From assembly GCF_947495725.1 (NCBI RefSeq), contig NZ_CANLZZ010000001.1:682001-746000 (forward strand): 64,000 nucleotides of DNA, written 5' to 3'. Under the pieces are notes generated by a model. That model did not search any database, was not told the DNA's origin, and saw nothing but the letters and a program-made list of their open reading frames with translations. Below are positions 1 through 9,047 of this stretch, one piece after another; positions within the stretch are counted from its first letter, which is position 1, and every line of letters begins with the position of its first letter. Source of the DNA: an uncultured Lutibacter sp. GTDB taxonomy: Bacteria; Bacteroidota; Bacteroidia; Flavobacteriales; Flavobacteriaceae. The translations under genes and the position numbers were made by a program.

Positions 1-2
1 AG

Positions 3-146
3 GAACAAAATAAAACTATGTGGGAATTTGTAAAACTCGAAAATCCAATTATAGAGACTTTAAAAATGCCCGTATTAATATATAATGGCGAGGTTTTATA
101 TAACATAGAAAATTTAAAAGAATTTATTCCAACTCTAAAAATGTAA
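3..146 (+). CDS. C-terminal end of an unidentified protein, possibly thioredoxin-fold (partial)
   Basis: The reading frame is open from the window edge to a TAA at 144-146, giving about 47 residues, so only the C-terminal end is present. The tail contains MPVLIYNGEVLY, which resembles the cis-proline strand of thioredoxin/glutaredoxin/ArsC-like folds, followed by a helix-like ENLKEFIPTL. That fold is only an inference from pattern. A strong hairpin terminator follows 25 bases later, supporting a genuine gene end. No start or catalytic Cys motif is visible, so no function is assigned. Confidence 0.5.
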   Translation, partial: EQNKTMWEFVKLENPIIETLKMPVLIYNGEVLYNIENLKEFIPTLKM

Positions 147-170
147 TAATACTTCATTAATTAAAAACAA

Positions 171-200
171 AAAAGGGTTGCCAAACGGCAACCCTTTTTT
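171..200. terminator. Rho-independent terminator, bidirectional shape
   Basis: The arms AAAAGGGTTGCC (171-182) and GGCAACCCTTTT (187-198) pair perfectly around an AAAC loop and are followed by T residues to 200. The A-run on the left arm means it could also work leftward. It lies just after the partial rightward gene ending at 146. Confidence 0.85.
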
Positions 201-243
201 GTTTTATTATCATCTTAAACTTCTCTAAAGGACTTGTGAAAAT

Positions 244-360
244 AGATTCTTCACCTTGTTCAGAATGACACTTATACTCTGTCATTCTGAATGAAGAGAA
301 ACGAAATGAAGAATCTCATTTTTGGGAAGCATAAGATTCTTCGCTATCGTTAAAAATGAT
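244..360. repeat. Dispersed inverted-repeat element, copy 1
   Basis: An AGATTCTTCACC..GTTCAGAATGACA arm (244-270) is followed by its inverted version TGTCATTCTGAATGAA..GAAGAATCT (280-316) and a third, degraded arm at 334-360. A second copy of the same design lies at 46508-46587. Such REP-like palindromes are common in intergenic regions of flavobacterial genomes. Here it fills the space between a terminator and the 3' end of the leftward glutamate dehydrogenase gene. Confidence 0.75.
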
Positions 361-367
361 ATTTTTT

Positions 368-1705
368 TTAGATTACTCCTAAATCTAACATCGAATCTGC
401 GACCTTAATAAAACCAGCAATATTTGCACCTTTTACATAGTTGATATAACCATCTTCTTCGGTTCCATATTTTTCACAAGCTGTATGAATTGAAGCCATA
501 ATTTGATGTAATTTAGCATCAACTTCTTCTTTTGTCCAGTTTAATTTCATGGCATTTTGCGACATTTCAAGTCCAGAAACCGCAACTCCACCTGCATTTG
601 CTGCTTTTCCAGGAGCAAATGGTATTTTGTTGTTGTGAAATACATCAATAGCTTCTGGAGTACATCCCATATTGGAAACCTCAGCAATGTACTGAACTCC
701 ATTAGCAACTAATTGTGCCGCATCTTCACCGTTCAATTCGTTTTGAATTGCAGATGGCATTGCAATATCACAAGGTACTTCCCAAGGTTTTTTCCCTGGG
801 AAAAATTCAGCTTCTGGAAATTCTTCAACATACGGAGAAACAATATCATTATTAGATGCTCTTAAAGCTAATAGATAATCTATTTTATTTTCATCTAAAC
901 CATCTTTGTCATATACATATCCATCAGGTCCAGAAATTGTTACTACTTTACCTCCAAGTTCGGTAACTTTTAAAGCCACACCCCAAGTTACGTTTCCAAA
1001 ACCCGATAAACAAATTGTTTTTCCTTCAAAAGAATCGTTCTTCGTTTTTAACATATCTTGTGTAAAATACGTCGCTCCAAAACCTGTTGCTTCCGGACGA
1101 ATTAATGAGCCTCCCCAATTTAAACCTTTACCAGTTAAAACACCTGCATTTTCTTGTTGTAACTTTTTGTACATTCCGTACATAAAGCCAATTTCTCTAC
1201 CTCCCGTTCCAATATCTCCCGCAGGAACATCGGTACTTGGTCCAATTACACGCCAAAGTTCTAACATAAACGCCTGACAAAAACGCATAATCTCGTTATC
1301 CGATTTTCCTTTTGGGTTAAAATCAGATCCTCCTTTTCCACCACCCATTGGCAATGTTGTTAAGGCATTTTTAAAAATTTGTTCAAACCCTAAAAACTTA
1401 AGAATACTTAAATTTACACTTGGATGTAAACGAATTCCTCCTTTATATGGCCCAATTGCGTTATTAAATTGAACCCTGTGTCCTAAATTCACCTGAACAT
1501 TCCCTTCATCATCTAGCCAAGCTACTCTAAAAGTTAATATTCTATCTGGTTCAACCAAACGTTCAATAATTTTTGCTGCCTCGTACTGTGGGTTTTCGTT
1601 GTATATTGTTTCAATAGACTCTAATACCTCATGCACTGCTTGTAAGTACTCCTTTTCACCAGGATGTTTGGTTTCAAGATTTGTTAATATTTCTTGTACA
1701 TTCAT
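368..1705 (-). CDS. gdhA: Glutamate dehydrogenase, NAD-type signature
   Basis: This 445-residue hexameric-type glutamate dehydrogenase interconverts glutamate with 2-oxoglutarate and ammonia in the cytoplasm. Visible family motifs are PMGGGKGG with the catalytic lysine, PAGDIGTGGREIG, and the Rossmann segment GFGNVTWG followed by SGPDGY. GFGNV..WG with GPDGY matches my memory of clostridial NAD-dependent enzymes, whereas the paralogue at 4904-6247 has GSGNVAQY and SDSGG, as in NADP-type enzymes; the coenzyme difference is an inference. Length is normal for the family. It lies 53 bp downstream of the PEP-synthase-like gene and may share its transcript. Enzyme identity is firm; direction and coenzyme are not. 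Confidence 0.95.
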   Translation of the reverse strand: MNVQEILTNLETKHPGEKEYLQAVHEVLESIETIYNENPQYEAAKIIERLVEPDRILTFRVAWLDDEGNVQVNLGHRVQFNNAIGPYKGGIRLHPSVNLSILKFLGFEQIFKNALTTLPMGGGKGGSDFNPKGKSDNEIMRFCQAFMLELWRVIGPSTDVPAGDIGTGGREIGFMYGMYKKLQQENAGVLTGKGLNWGGSLIRPEATGFGATYFTQDMLKTKNDSFEGKTICLSGFGNVTWGVALKVTELGGKVVTISGPDGYVYDKDGLDENKIDYLLALRASNNDIVSPYVEEFPEAEFFPGKKPWEVPCDIAMPSAIQNELNGEDAAQLVANGVQYIAEVSNMGCTPEAIDVFHNNKIPFAPGKAANAGGVAVSGLEMSQNAMKLNWTKEEVDAKLHQIMASIHTACEKYGTEEDGYINYVKGANIAGFIKVADSMLDLGVI

Positions 1706-1758
1706 AATTTACTGTTATTACCTATTAAAATTAATTTTTTTATTTATCATATTTAGTA

Positions 1759-4700
1759 TTACATAAAACCATCTGGAGGTAAATCATCTATTAATTGTTC
1801 TAATGAAACCTCTTTTTCTTTTGGTTTTATTCCTTCTTTATAAATTGCTGCTTTGTTGCTTTTTCCTTCAATTATAACGTGCAACGGATGTTTAAATTGA
1901 ATATGTCTTAAATATGTATCTTCATATACAGCTTCTTGGTTGTTTAAATAATCCAAATCGAAAAAACCATCTCCAATTGAAGGGTTAATGGTTAAATACC
2001 CTACTTTAAATGAGGTTAAATTCTGAAAAAAATGTGTTCCCTGACTTGGGTCTATTCTAAAATCATTCAATCCCGCCTCAACAATAATTTTTGCTGCTGA
2101 AATTTGCGGCCAAATAACTGGAATTCCCAACCACGGATCACTTGAACCCCATCTTCCCGGACCTACTAATATATATTGTTTTTCTTCTTCTCTAAATTTT
2201 TTATTAATTGTTTCTACAGCTACTGCTATTTCACGTGTATTCGCAGAATTAAAGGTTTCGGGTTTTACATAAACAAAGTCGTATATATGATCGTATTTTC
2301 CATTTCCTAAAGCCGATTCAGAATAAATAATGGATTCTTCATTTTTAAATTCATCAGGAATTTTAGTTTTATTATCATTACTTTCAACAATTGGTCTAAT
2401 TTGTAAAAAGCTAAACTCTTTTGGCTCTCCTTTAGGAACATCAAGTTTTACGGCAAACTCAATTTCTATTGGACTTCGCATTTCTCGTTGTCCAATACGC
2501 AATAAATCTTTTAAAATTTCTGGCAACGGAAATGTATTGTATTTTAAAACATTATCAAAAGTAATTACTCGAATTCCGTCGTGCATAACTCCCGGTTTAA
2601 TAACGTTATTTTGTAAATCGTAGGTAGAAGCTACATATTTTAAAGAACCGTGTTTCTCTGCTCTTCTTATGGTTATTTTCTTTTTATTAATAGCCTCACT
2701 TGTTGAAGTTTCGTAACTATCCGGATTCATATCTAAACCATAGAAATATTGCTGTGTATCTCGTTGAGTTGATCCAGGAGACGACAATTGCAACACCTTT
2801 TTAGAATGATATGGCGAAAAACGCAATGTTTTTCCTCCGCCAACAATAATTTCACCCAAACCTAAAGCAATATTTGCTATTCCTTCGTTTGGTTTTTCAT
2901 TTCCTATTGGATAAAAATTAATTGAACGCGCAACACCTGAAATATTTGGGTAGTAAACATCTTCATATTGTTTTCCAATAACTTCTTGTAAAATTACTGC
3001 CATTTTACCTTCTTCAATTGTATGAGAAGTAGCATTTAGATATACCTTACTGTTTTCAAAAAATGAGGAAGCCATCACCGATTTTACTGCGTCGCAAACC
3101 ATATCCAACATTTTATCAATTTTTGTGTTTGGCAACATATATGTTGAAAAAATACCTGCAAATGGCTGATAATGTGAATCTTCCAAAACACTTGATGATC
3201 TAATTGCTATTGGACAAGTAGTAACTTTTAAAAATGCCTTAATATCTTCAACAACCCATTTTGGTAGTTTTTTTTCAATAAATTTTTGTAAAATTTCTTC
3301 GTCGTTATTACATTTTCCAACCAGTCCTATTAGTTTATGAGTTTCAATAAATTCATCGAATACTTCGGTACTTAAAACCACAGTTCTTGGAATTGAAATT
3401 TTTACATCTTCAAAATGTTGTCTTAATTTATGACGTTTTAAAAATGAATCGATAAAGGCAAGTCCTCTTCCTTTTCCTCCTAATGATCCGTCTCCTATTC
3501 TAGAAAAACCTAAATATACATCGTATTTATTTTTGTTGAATTTAGAAATTATTCCTCTTGCTCTAAATCCACGATACGCTTTAATTGCACTTATTAAATA
3601 CAATCTTGCTTCTTCAGAATCTTCAAAATCGTGATATTCTACTTTACTAAACAAATCGGCCAAAGGAAATAAAACCCTTGATTTTAACCATTTCGAATAC
3701 TCACTTCTAATAGCGTGGTAAGCAATAGACTCTGGTGTTACCGTTGCTAAGGCTTTTTGAAAAGCTGTTAAATCTTTTACGGTAGCCAATACCTTTTTTT
3801 GTTTAGGATCCCAAAATTCGAAATCTCCAAAAGAAAAATATTGATTGATATAATTTTTTATTTCTTCCTCTAAAGTTTCAGTATGCTTGTATAAAAACTT
3901 CCCTTTTAATTCTAAAGCGTATTTTTCATTATCACTGTTAGAAGACTGTATTAAAAATGGGAAATATCTTTTAAAACTTCGAACATATTCTAAAAAATGA
4001 AAGCCCGCTTTTGCATCACGCACACCATTTCTAAAATATGACACATCGGAAATAACACCTAAAAGGCTGTTTTTATATTCTTTAAATAGATGTAAACCTT
4101 CTTCATAGTTGGTAGCTAATAATATTTTTGGTCTACCACGCATTAGCATCATAGTTCTATGCGCATTTAACCCTTCAGACATAAATGATCGGGTTTGTTT
4201 CAGCAATATTTTGTAAAAAATTGGTAAATATTTTGAATAGAATTTTAACGAATCTTCTACTAATAAAATAGCTTTTACGCCTATTTCATTAATGTCTTTT
4301 TCGGCGTTCATTCTATCTTCTGTTAGTTTTATAATTGCCAAAATAATATCTGCATTTCCATTCCAATGAAAAACGTAATCTATAACTCCAGAACTCTCTT
4401 TACTTAATTTTTCTCTTAATTGAGTAGAATAGTGACTAATTGCCGCAATAGGAACATTTGGAAATGCCGCTTTTATTTTTTTTGAAGTTTCAATAGTTTT
4501 AAAATTACCAATATCTAACCAGGTTATTACCAAATCTATTTTTTGAGTTTCCATTGCAATAATGGCTCTTTTAGCCGAATTTGCATGTTCAAAACTTGGT
4601 GGGTAACGTAAATTTAAAGCTGTATATTCATTAAAAATACGCTCATCAATTCTTCCATCTTCTTCCAACATATAATAATCGTAGTTAGAACAAACTATAA

Positions 4701-4791
4701 GAATTTTATAAATTCGATTTTGCATTAATTGATCAAATGCAACATCTTCAAATTCATAAGACTTTAAATCGGGAAGCGGATTTTTAACCAT
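1759..4791 (-). CDS. PEP synthase/PPDK N-terminal-domain protein with receiver-like N-terminus
   Basis: This 1010-residue protein has two receiver-like alpha/beta regions (about residues 25-160 and 170-320; the second contains LLVEDS). Next is a PEP-synthase/PPDK-type ATP-binding domain: GSLGGKGRGLAF near 435 and IAIRSSSVLEDS near 528. A C-terminal region with VGPGRWGSSDPWLG near 876 follows. I find neither the phosphohistidine motif (GGxxxHA-like) nor the PEP-binding barrel of true PEP synthase or PPDK, so a complete dikinase reaction is unlikely. It sits between two glutamate dehydrogenase genes, with a terminator just upstream and 53 bp to gdhA downstream. Role unknown; regulated nucleotide-dependent phosphotransfer is possible. 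Databases often label such proteins PEP synthase. Confidence 0.75.
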   Translation of the reverse strand: MVKNPLPDLKSYEFEDVAFDQLMQNRIYKILIVCSNYDYYMLEEDGRIDERIFNEYTALNLRYPPSFEHANSAKRAIIAMETQKIDLVITWLDIGNFKTIETSKKIKAAFPNVPIAAISHYSTQLREKLSKESSGVIDYVFHWNGNADIILAIIKLTEDRMNAEKDINEIGVKAILLVEDSLKFYSKYLPIFYKILLKQTRSFMSEGLNAHRTMMLMRGRPKILLATNYEEGLHLFKEYKNSLLGVISDVSYFRNGVRDAKAGFHFLEYVRSFKRYFPFLIQSSNSDNEKYALELKGKFLYKHTETLEEEIKNYINQYFSFGDFEFWDPKQKKVLATVKDLTAFQKALATVTPESIAYHAIRSEYSKWLKSRVLFPLADLFSKVEYHDFEDSEEARLYLISAIKAYRGFRARGIISKFNKNKYDVYLGFSRIGDGSLGGKGRGLAFIDSFLKRHKLRQHFEDVKISIPRTVVLSTEVFDEFIETHKLIGLVGKCNNDEEILQKFIEKKLPKWVVEDIKAFLKVTTCPIAIRSSSVLEDSHYQPFAGIFSTYMLPNTKIDKMLDMVCDAVKSVMASSFFENSKVYLNATSHTIEEGKMAVILQEVIGKQYEDVYYPNISGVARSINFYPIGNEKPNEGIANIALGLGEIIVGGGKTLRFSPYHSKKVLQLSSPGSTQRDTQQYFYGLDMNPDSYETSTSEAINKKKITIRRAEKHGSLKYVASTYDLQNNVIKPGVMHDGIRVITFDNVLKYNTFPLPEILKDLLRIGQREMRSPIEIEFAVKLDVPKGEPKEFSFLQIRPIVESNDNKTKIPDEFKNEESIIYSESALGNGKYDHIYDFVYVKPETFNSANTREIAVAVETINKKFREEEKQYILVGPGRWGSSDPWLGIPVIWPQISAAKIIVEAGLNDFRIDPSQGTHFFQNLTSFKVGYLTINPSIGDGFFDLDYLNNQEAVYEDTYLRHIQFKHPLHVIIEGKSNKAAIYKEGIKPKEKEVSLEQLIDDLPPDGFM

Positions 4792-4853
4792 TTTATAAAA
4801 TAGTGGTGATTTGTATATGCAATATAATACTTTAAACTAAACAATATTTAATT

Positions 4854-4884
4854 AAAAAAGGGCTACAAAGTGTAACCCCTTTTT
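4854..4884 (-). terminator. Terminator after the second glutamate dehydrogenase gene
   Basis: A hairpin GGGCTAC / GTAACCC with one internal mismatch is preceded on the plus strand by an A-run (4854-4859), which reads as a U-run leftward. It lies 20 bp past the stop codon of the leftward gene and separates it from the PEP-synthase-like gene. Confidence 0.65.
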
Positions 4885-4903
4885 ACAATTAAAAATAAAA
4901 AGA

Positions 4904-6247
4904 TTAAACAACACCTTGAGCCAACATTGCATCGGCAACTTTAACAAAACCTGCAATATTTGCACCTGTTACATAATCTACATAACCGTCATCTTGTTTT
5001 CCGTACTTTATACAGTTTTTATGAATATTAGCCATGATTCTTTGTAATCTTTCGTCTACTTCTTCACGTGTCCATACTATACGTAATGAATTTTGTGACA
5101 TTTCTAAACCAGAAGTAGCAACTCCACCCGCATTAGATGCTTTACCTGGAGCATATAATATTTTAGCTGCTTGAAATGCATGTACAGCATCTGGTTCCGA
5201 AGGCATATTAGCACCTTCACTTATTACAAAACATCCATTAGCTAATAATTTTTTGGCATCACTTAAATTTACCTCGTTTTGAGTTGCGCAAGGCATAGCT
5301 ACATCGCACTTAACTCCCCAAGGTCTTTCTCCTGCAATATATTTTGCATTAGGATACTTTTCTACATATTCACTAATTCTACCTCGTTTATTATTTTTAA
5401 GTTTCATTACAAAGGCTAATTTACTTTCATCAATACCATCTTTATCATAAATATATCCTCCCGAATCTGATAAAGTAACAACTTTAGCTCCTAATTGCAT
5501 TGCTTTTTCGCAAGCATACTGCGCTACGTTTCCGGATCCAGAAACAGTTACAACTTTTCCTTTTAATGTATCATTTCTAGTTTCGAGCATACTTTGTGCA
5601 AAATATACGGTTCCATAGCCTGTTGCCTCTGGACGAATTAAAGAACCACCCCAAGACATTCCTTTACCAGTTAAAACACCCGTAAATTCATTTCTTAGTT
5701 TTTTATACATTCCAAACAAGTACCCTATTTCTCTTCCTCCAACACCAATATCACCTGCTGGAATATCTGTATTTGGACCAATATGACGGAATAATTCGCT
5801 CATAAAACTTTGACAAAAGCGCATAATTTCACCATCAGATTTTCCTTTTGGATCAAAATCTGCACCTCCTTTTCCACCACCCATTGGCAATGTTGTAAGT
5901 GCATTTTTAAACACTTGTTCAAAAGCTAAAAATTTAAGTATACTTAAATTTACTGTTGGATGAAATCGCAAACCTCCTTTATAAGGACCAATTGCCGAAT
6001 TCATTTCAATTCTAAAACCTCTATTTACAACTATTTCACCTGAATCATCAATCCAAGGTACTCTAAACATTAATACCCTTTCTGGCTCAACCATTCTTAA
6101 CAAAATATTTTTGCCATAATATATTTCATTATTCACAATATATGGAATAACTGTTTCTGCAACTTCCTCAACTGCTTGCAAAAATTCGGGTTCGAATTGG
6201 TTACGTTGCTTAACCAAATCCATAAATGCTTTTATTTTAGATTTCAT
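4904..6247 (-). CDS. gdhA: Glutamate dehydrogenase, NADP-type signature
   Basis: This 447-residue glutamate dehydrogenase is a clear paralogue of the protein at 368-1705. It shares PMGGGKGG with the catalytic lysine, PAGDIGVGGREIG, and GKGMSWGGSLIRPEATGYG. Its Rossmann segment GSGNVAQYACEKAM followed by SDSGG resembles E. coli-type NADP-dependent GdhA, suggesting an assimilatory role; that is inference. Length equals that of E. coli GdhA. It is probably transcribed alone, with a TAnnTTTG box 43 bases upstream and a hairpin terminator downstream. The two genes look like an older duplication rather than a recent one, because the sequences differ throughout. Confidence 0.95.
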   Translation of the reverse strand: MKSKIKAFMDLVKQRNQFEPEFLQAVEEVAETVIPYIVNNEIYYGKNILLRMVEPERVLMFRVPWIDDSGEIVVNRGFRIEMNSAIGPYKGGLRFHPTVNLSILKFLAFEQVFKNALTTLPMGGGKGGADFDPKGKSDGEIMRFCQSFMSELFRHIGPNTDIPAGDIGVGGREIGYLFGMYKKLRNEFTGVLTGKGMSWGGSLIRPEATGYGTVYFAQSMLETRNDTLKGKVVTVSGSGNVAQYACEKAMQLGAKVVTLSDSGGYIYDKDGIDESKLAFVMKLKNNKRGRISEYVEKYPNAKYIAGERPWGVKCDVAMPCATQNEVNLSDAKKLLANGCFVISEGANMPSEPDAVHAFQAAKILYAPGKASNAGGVATSGLEMSQNSLRIVWTREEVDERLQRIMANIHKNCIKYGKQDDGYVDYVTGANIAGFVKVADAMLAQGVV

Positions 6248-6289
6248 AATTTATGGTGTATTAATTTGTATTATACGTAATATACTATA

Positions 6290-6297
6290 CAAATATA
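6290..6297 (-). promoter_or_regulatory. Putative -7 promoter box (TATATTTG)
   Basis: TATATTTG on the minus strand matches the Bacteroidetes -7 consensus TAnnTTTG and lies 43 bases upstream of the glutamate dehydrogenase start at 6247. I do not see a good -33 TTG at the usual spacing. Confidence 0.4.
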
Positions 6298-6481
6298 GTT
6301 AATGTTTAGTGTTATATTTAATTTTTCCATATTTTTTTATGTAATAAATCTAACAAACTAAAACGTTTTCGTAACTGCTTTAAAACCTATATATTCTCAG
6401 CCATTGAAAATACTGACTTCTTTAAAAATAATTGACAAAAAGGAATCGTTTCAAAATTTAATTAAACAAAATAAAAATGTG

Positions 6482-6489
6482 TAAATTTG
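6482..6489 (+). promoter_or_regulatory. Putative -7 promoter box of pheS (TAAATTTG)
   Basis: TAAATTTG matches TAnnTTTG and ends 19 bases before the pheS ATG, implying a very short leader. No convincing -33 element is visible. Confidence 0.45.
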
Positions 6490-6508
6490 CACCCTAATTT
6501 TACATAAA

Positions 6509-7528
6509 ATGTTAGACAAAGTAAAAGAACTGATTGGTGAAGTTTCTGCATTTAATGCTGGAACTAAAGAAGAAATTGAAGCTTTTAGAATTAAATATTT
6601 AGGAAGTAAAGGTTTACTTAAAGATTTATTTGCTGAATTTAAAAATGTTGATGCTGAATTACGTAAAGATTTTGGTAAAGCTTTAAATAATTTAAAAAAA
6701 GCCGCTGAAGATAAAGTATCTTCTTTGAATGAAGTTATTGACAATAAAGTTGAAGACAAAGGTTTTTATGGAGATTTAACACGTCCTGAAGAACCAATTG
6801 AATTAGGATCACATCATCCAATTTCAATTGTTCGAAATAAAATTATAGAAGTATTTTCTAAAGTTGGTTTTACAGTTTCAGAAGGACCTGAAATTGAAGA
6901 TGACTGGCATAATTTTACAGCTTTAAACTTACCTGAATATCATCCAGCACGAGATATGCAGGATACATTTTTTATTGAAACGGATCCAGATATTTTATTA
7001 AGAACACATACTTCTTCGGTACAAGTTCGTTACATGGAAAATCATAAACCACCTATTAGAACTATTTCTCCTGGTAGAGTTTTTAGAAATGAAGATATTT
7101 CGGCTCGTGCACATTGTATTTTTCATCAAGTAGAAGGATTGTACATTGATACCGATGTTTCATTTGCCGATTTAAAACAAGCTTTGTTATATTTTACAAA
7201 AGAAATGTTTGGGAAATCTAAAATTCGTTTACGTCCATCTTATTTTCCTTTCACCGAGCCAAGTGCAGAAGTTGATATTTACTGGGGATTGGAAACTGAA
7301 ACCGATTATAAAATTACAAAAGGAACTGGTTGGTTAGAAATTATGGGATGTGGAATGGTTGACCCTAACGTTTTAAAAAATGCCAATATAGATCCTGAAG
7401 TTTATAGTGGATATGCGTTTGGAATGGGAATTGAACGAATTGCAATGTTATTGTATCAAATACCAGACATTAGAATGTTTTACGAGAACGATGTTCGTTT
7501 CTTAGAGCAATTTAAATCTGTAATATAA
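6509..7528 (+). CDS. pheS: Phenylalanine--tRNA ligase alpha subunit
   Basis: PheS is the catalytic subunit of the alpha2beta2 synthetase that charges tRNA-Phe. The 339 residues have an N-terminal coiled-coil tRNA-binding arm (about 1-90) and then the class II core. That core shows RTHTSSVQ, motif 2 around GRVFRNEDISARAHCIFHQVEG, and motif 3 GFAFGMGIERIAML-like residues (here YAFGMGIERIAMLLY). Length is typical. The beta subunit gene pheT is not adjacent. The ATG at 6509 is supported by the nearby promoter box, and a terminator follows the stop. Confidence 0.97.
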   Translation: MLDKVKELIGEVSAFNAGTKEEIEAFRIKYLGSKGLLKDLFAEFKNVDAELRKDFGKALNNLKKAAEDKVSSLNEVIDNKVEDKGFYGDLTRPEEPIELGSHHPISIVRNKIIEVFSKVGFTVSEGPEIEDDWHNFTALNLPEYHPARDMQDTFFIETDPDILLRTHTSSVQVRYMENHKPPIRTISPGRVFRNEDISARAHCIFHQVEGLYIDTDVSFADLKQALLYFTKEMFGKSKIRLRPSYFPFTEPSAEVDIYWGLETETDYKITKGTGWLEIMGCGMVDPNVLKNANIDPEVYSGYAFGMGIERIAMLLYQIPDIRMFYENDVRFLEQFKSVI

Positions 7529-7534
7529 ATTATT

Positions 7535-7564
7535 AAATTCCGCTCAAGAGCGGAATTTTTCTTT
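7535..7564 (+). terminator. Terminator of pheS
   Basis: The stem ATTCCGCTC (7537-7545) pairs with GAGCGGAAT (7548-7556) and is followed by TTTTTCTTTTT. It starts 7 bases after the pheS stop codon. Confidence 0.85.
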
Positions 7565-7574
7565 TTAATTTAGT

Positions 7575-7976
7575 ATGAAAAAAGATATTGAAATACCTAA
7601 AGTAAGTGATGTTTACATGGCTATTGTTAAAGAATATAATAAAGAATTTCAATGCGATGATTGGAACGCTTATATTATTAACAATAAAAATGTTGCCTTA
7701 GAAATGGTACTTATTGTTTCTAAAGGATATGATGAAGATAAATTAATTGAAACAGCTGTTTTAAGACACAAAATTGAAAAATTACCTGCAAATTCTTATG
7801 CAAAAGTGGAGTTAATACAAGAAGAATTATTTAAACTCACTAACTTTTTTAATGTTACTTTTTTTGAAGGTTCTTCTATGTATGATAAAAAATATGTTTT
7901 TGAAAAAAACACTTTAAAAGAAGGAAATTTAAGAATAATACCAATGTTAAATAAACGTGGTATATTGGTAAAATAA
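7575..7976 (+). CDS. Hypothetical protein, 133 aa
   Basis: A cytoplasmic-looking protein with no signal peptide or membrane segment. It is rich in Lys, Glu and Asn, with alternating helix- and strand-like segments; the C-terminus KRGILVK is basic. I do not recognise a family. It starts 11 bases after the pheS terminator and ends 18 bp before a lactonase gene, so it may be co-transcribed with that gene. Codon use looks like that of its neighbours, so I consider it a real gene. No function is proposed. Confidence 0.7.
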   Translation: MKKDIEIPKVSDVYMAIVKEYNKEFQCDDWNAYIINNKNVALEMVLIVSKGYDEDKLIETAVLRHKIEKLPANSYAKVELIQEELFKLTNFFNVTFFEGSSMYDKKYVFEKNTLKEGNLRIIPMLNKRGILVK

Positions 7977-7994
7977 TTATAACATTTCTTTACT

Positions 7995-9047
7995 ATGAAA
8001 TTTGTTACTTTAATCGTATTATTTTGCAGTACTCTTTTAACTGCCCAAAATATTCCTTTATATGTCGGTACTTTTACTAATGAAAATAGTGAAGGAATTT
8101 ACAGCTATTCCTTTAACACTAAAACCGGAGAAATAAGCAACGAAAAACTTGTAGCCAAAATTGAAAACCCATCATTTATTTCTTTTTCTTCAGATAAAAA
8201 ATTTATGTATGCGGTTAACAGAGATAGTAAAAATGAATTCGCAAATGCTTTTTCTGTATCAAATAATGGCGATTTAAATTTGATTAATAAAGTTGGTAGC
8301 AATGGAAAAGGCCCTTGTCATGTTCAGCTTAATAAATCCAATACTAAACTTGTGGTTTCAAATTATGGAGGCGGAACAATTTCTTTATATGATATAAATA
8401 AAAACGGAAGTTTAAATGAAGCTTTTCAGGTGTTAGATCATAATCTTCCAGAAGATAAATCTCGGGCACATTCTGCCAAATTTTTAAAAAACAGTTTATT
8501 TATTGCCGATCTTGGACGTGATTTTTTAGCTCACTACAACGAAAATAAAAATCTATTTAAATTAAAAGAAAATTATAAAATGAAAGATGGTGCAGGTCCA
8601 CGACATTTTGAAATTTCTAAAAAAGGAAAATATATTTATGTAATAAACGAGTTAAATGCAACGGTTTCAGTTTTAAAGAAAACTAAAAAAACCTACACTA
8701 ACATACAAGATATTAGTACTTTAAGAGCTGATTATTCGGGTAAAAATTCTTGTGCTGATATTCACCTATCTAAAAATGAACAATTTTTATATGGGTCAAA
8801 CAGAGGTGAAAATAGCATTGTTGTTTTTAAAAGAAACAAAAAAGATGGAACATTAGAAAAAATTCAAAGTATAAGCGTTCACGGAGATTGGCCTAGAAAT
8901 TTTTCGTTAAGTCCAGACGGGAATTTTATGCTTGTTGCCAACAGAAAAAGCAATAATATAAGTGTTTACAATGTTAATAAAATTTCAGGAAAACTTTCAT
9001 TTTTACAAAGTTTTGAATCTAAAACACCAGTTTGTTTATTGTTTTAA
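7995..9047 (+). CDS. Lactonase family (6-phosphogluconolactonase-like beta-propeller), exported
   Basis: The 350 residues begin with a signal peptide (MKFVTLIVLFCSTLLTAQ) and continue as a seven-bladed propeller. It opens with YVGTFTNENSEGIYSYSFN, the typical start of the PF10282 lactonase family. Further blade motifs are SFISFSSDKKFMYAVN, GPCHVQLNKSNTKLVVSNYGGGTISLY and GPRHFEISKKGKYIYVINE. Cytoplasmic relatives hydrolyse 6-phosphogluconolactone, but the signal peptide places this one in the periplasm or envelope, so the substrate is uncertain. Its 3' end overlaps the convergent gene by 12 bp. Confidence 0.85.
   Translation: MKFVTLIVLFCSTLLTAQNIPLYVGTFTNENSEGIYSYSFNTKTGEISNEKLVAKIENPSFISFSSDKKFMYAVNRDSKNEFANAFSVSNNGDLNLINKVGSNGKGPCHVQLNKSNTKLVVSNYGGGTISLYDINKNGSLNEAFQVLDHNLPEDKSRAHSAKFLKNSLFIADLGRDFLAHYNENKNLFKLKENYKMKDGAGPRHFEISKKGKYIYVINELNATVSVLKKTKKTYTNIQDISTLRADYSGKNSCADIHLSKNEQFLYGSNRGENSIVVFKRNKKDGTLEKIQSISVHGDWPRNFSLSPDGNFMLVANRKSNNISVYNVNKISGKLSFLQSFESKTPVCLLF

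Noticed and set aside
906-1277. Rightward 123-codon ORF inside the glutamate dehydrogenase gene
   Set aside because: It is antisense to a well-conserved enzyme and its translation has no protein-like family features; it is a shadow frame.
2225-2245. Possible parS-like TTTCACGTG
   Set aside because: Only one half-site is present, within a coding sequence, with no inverted partner.
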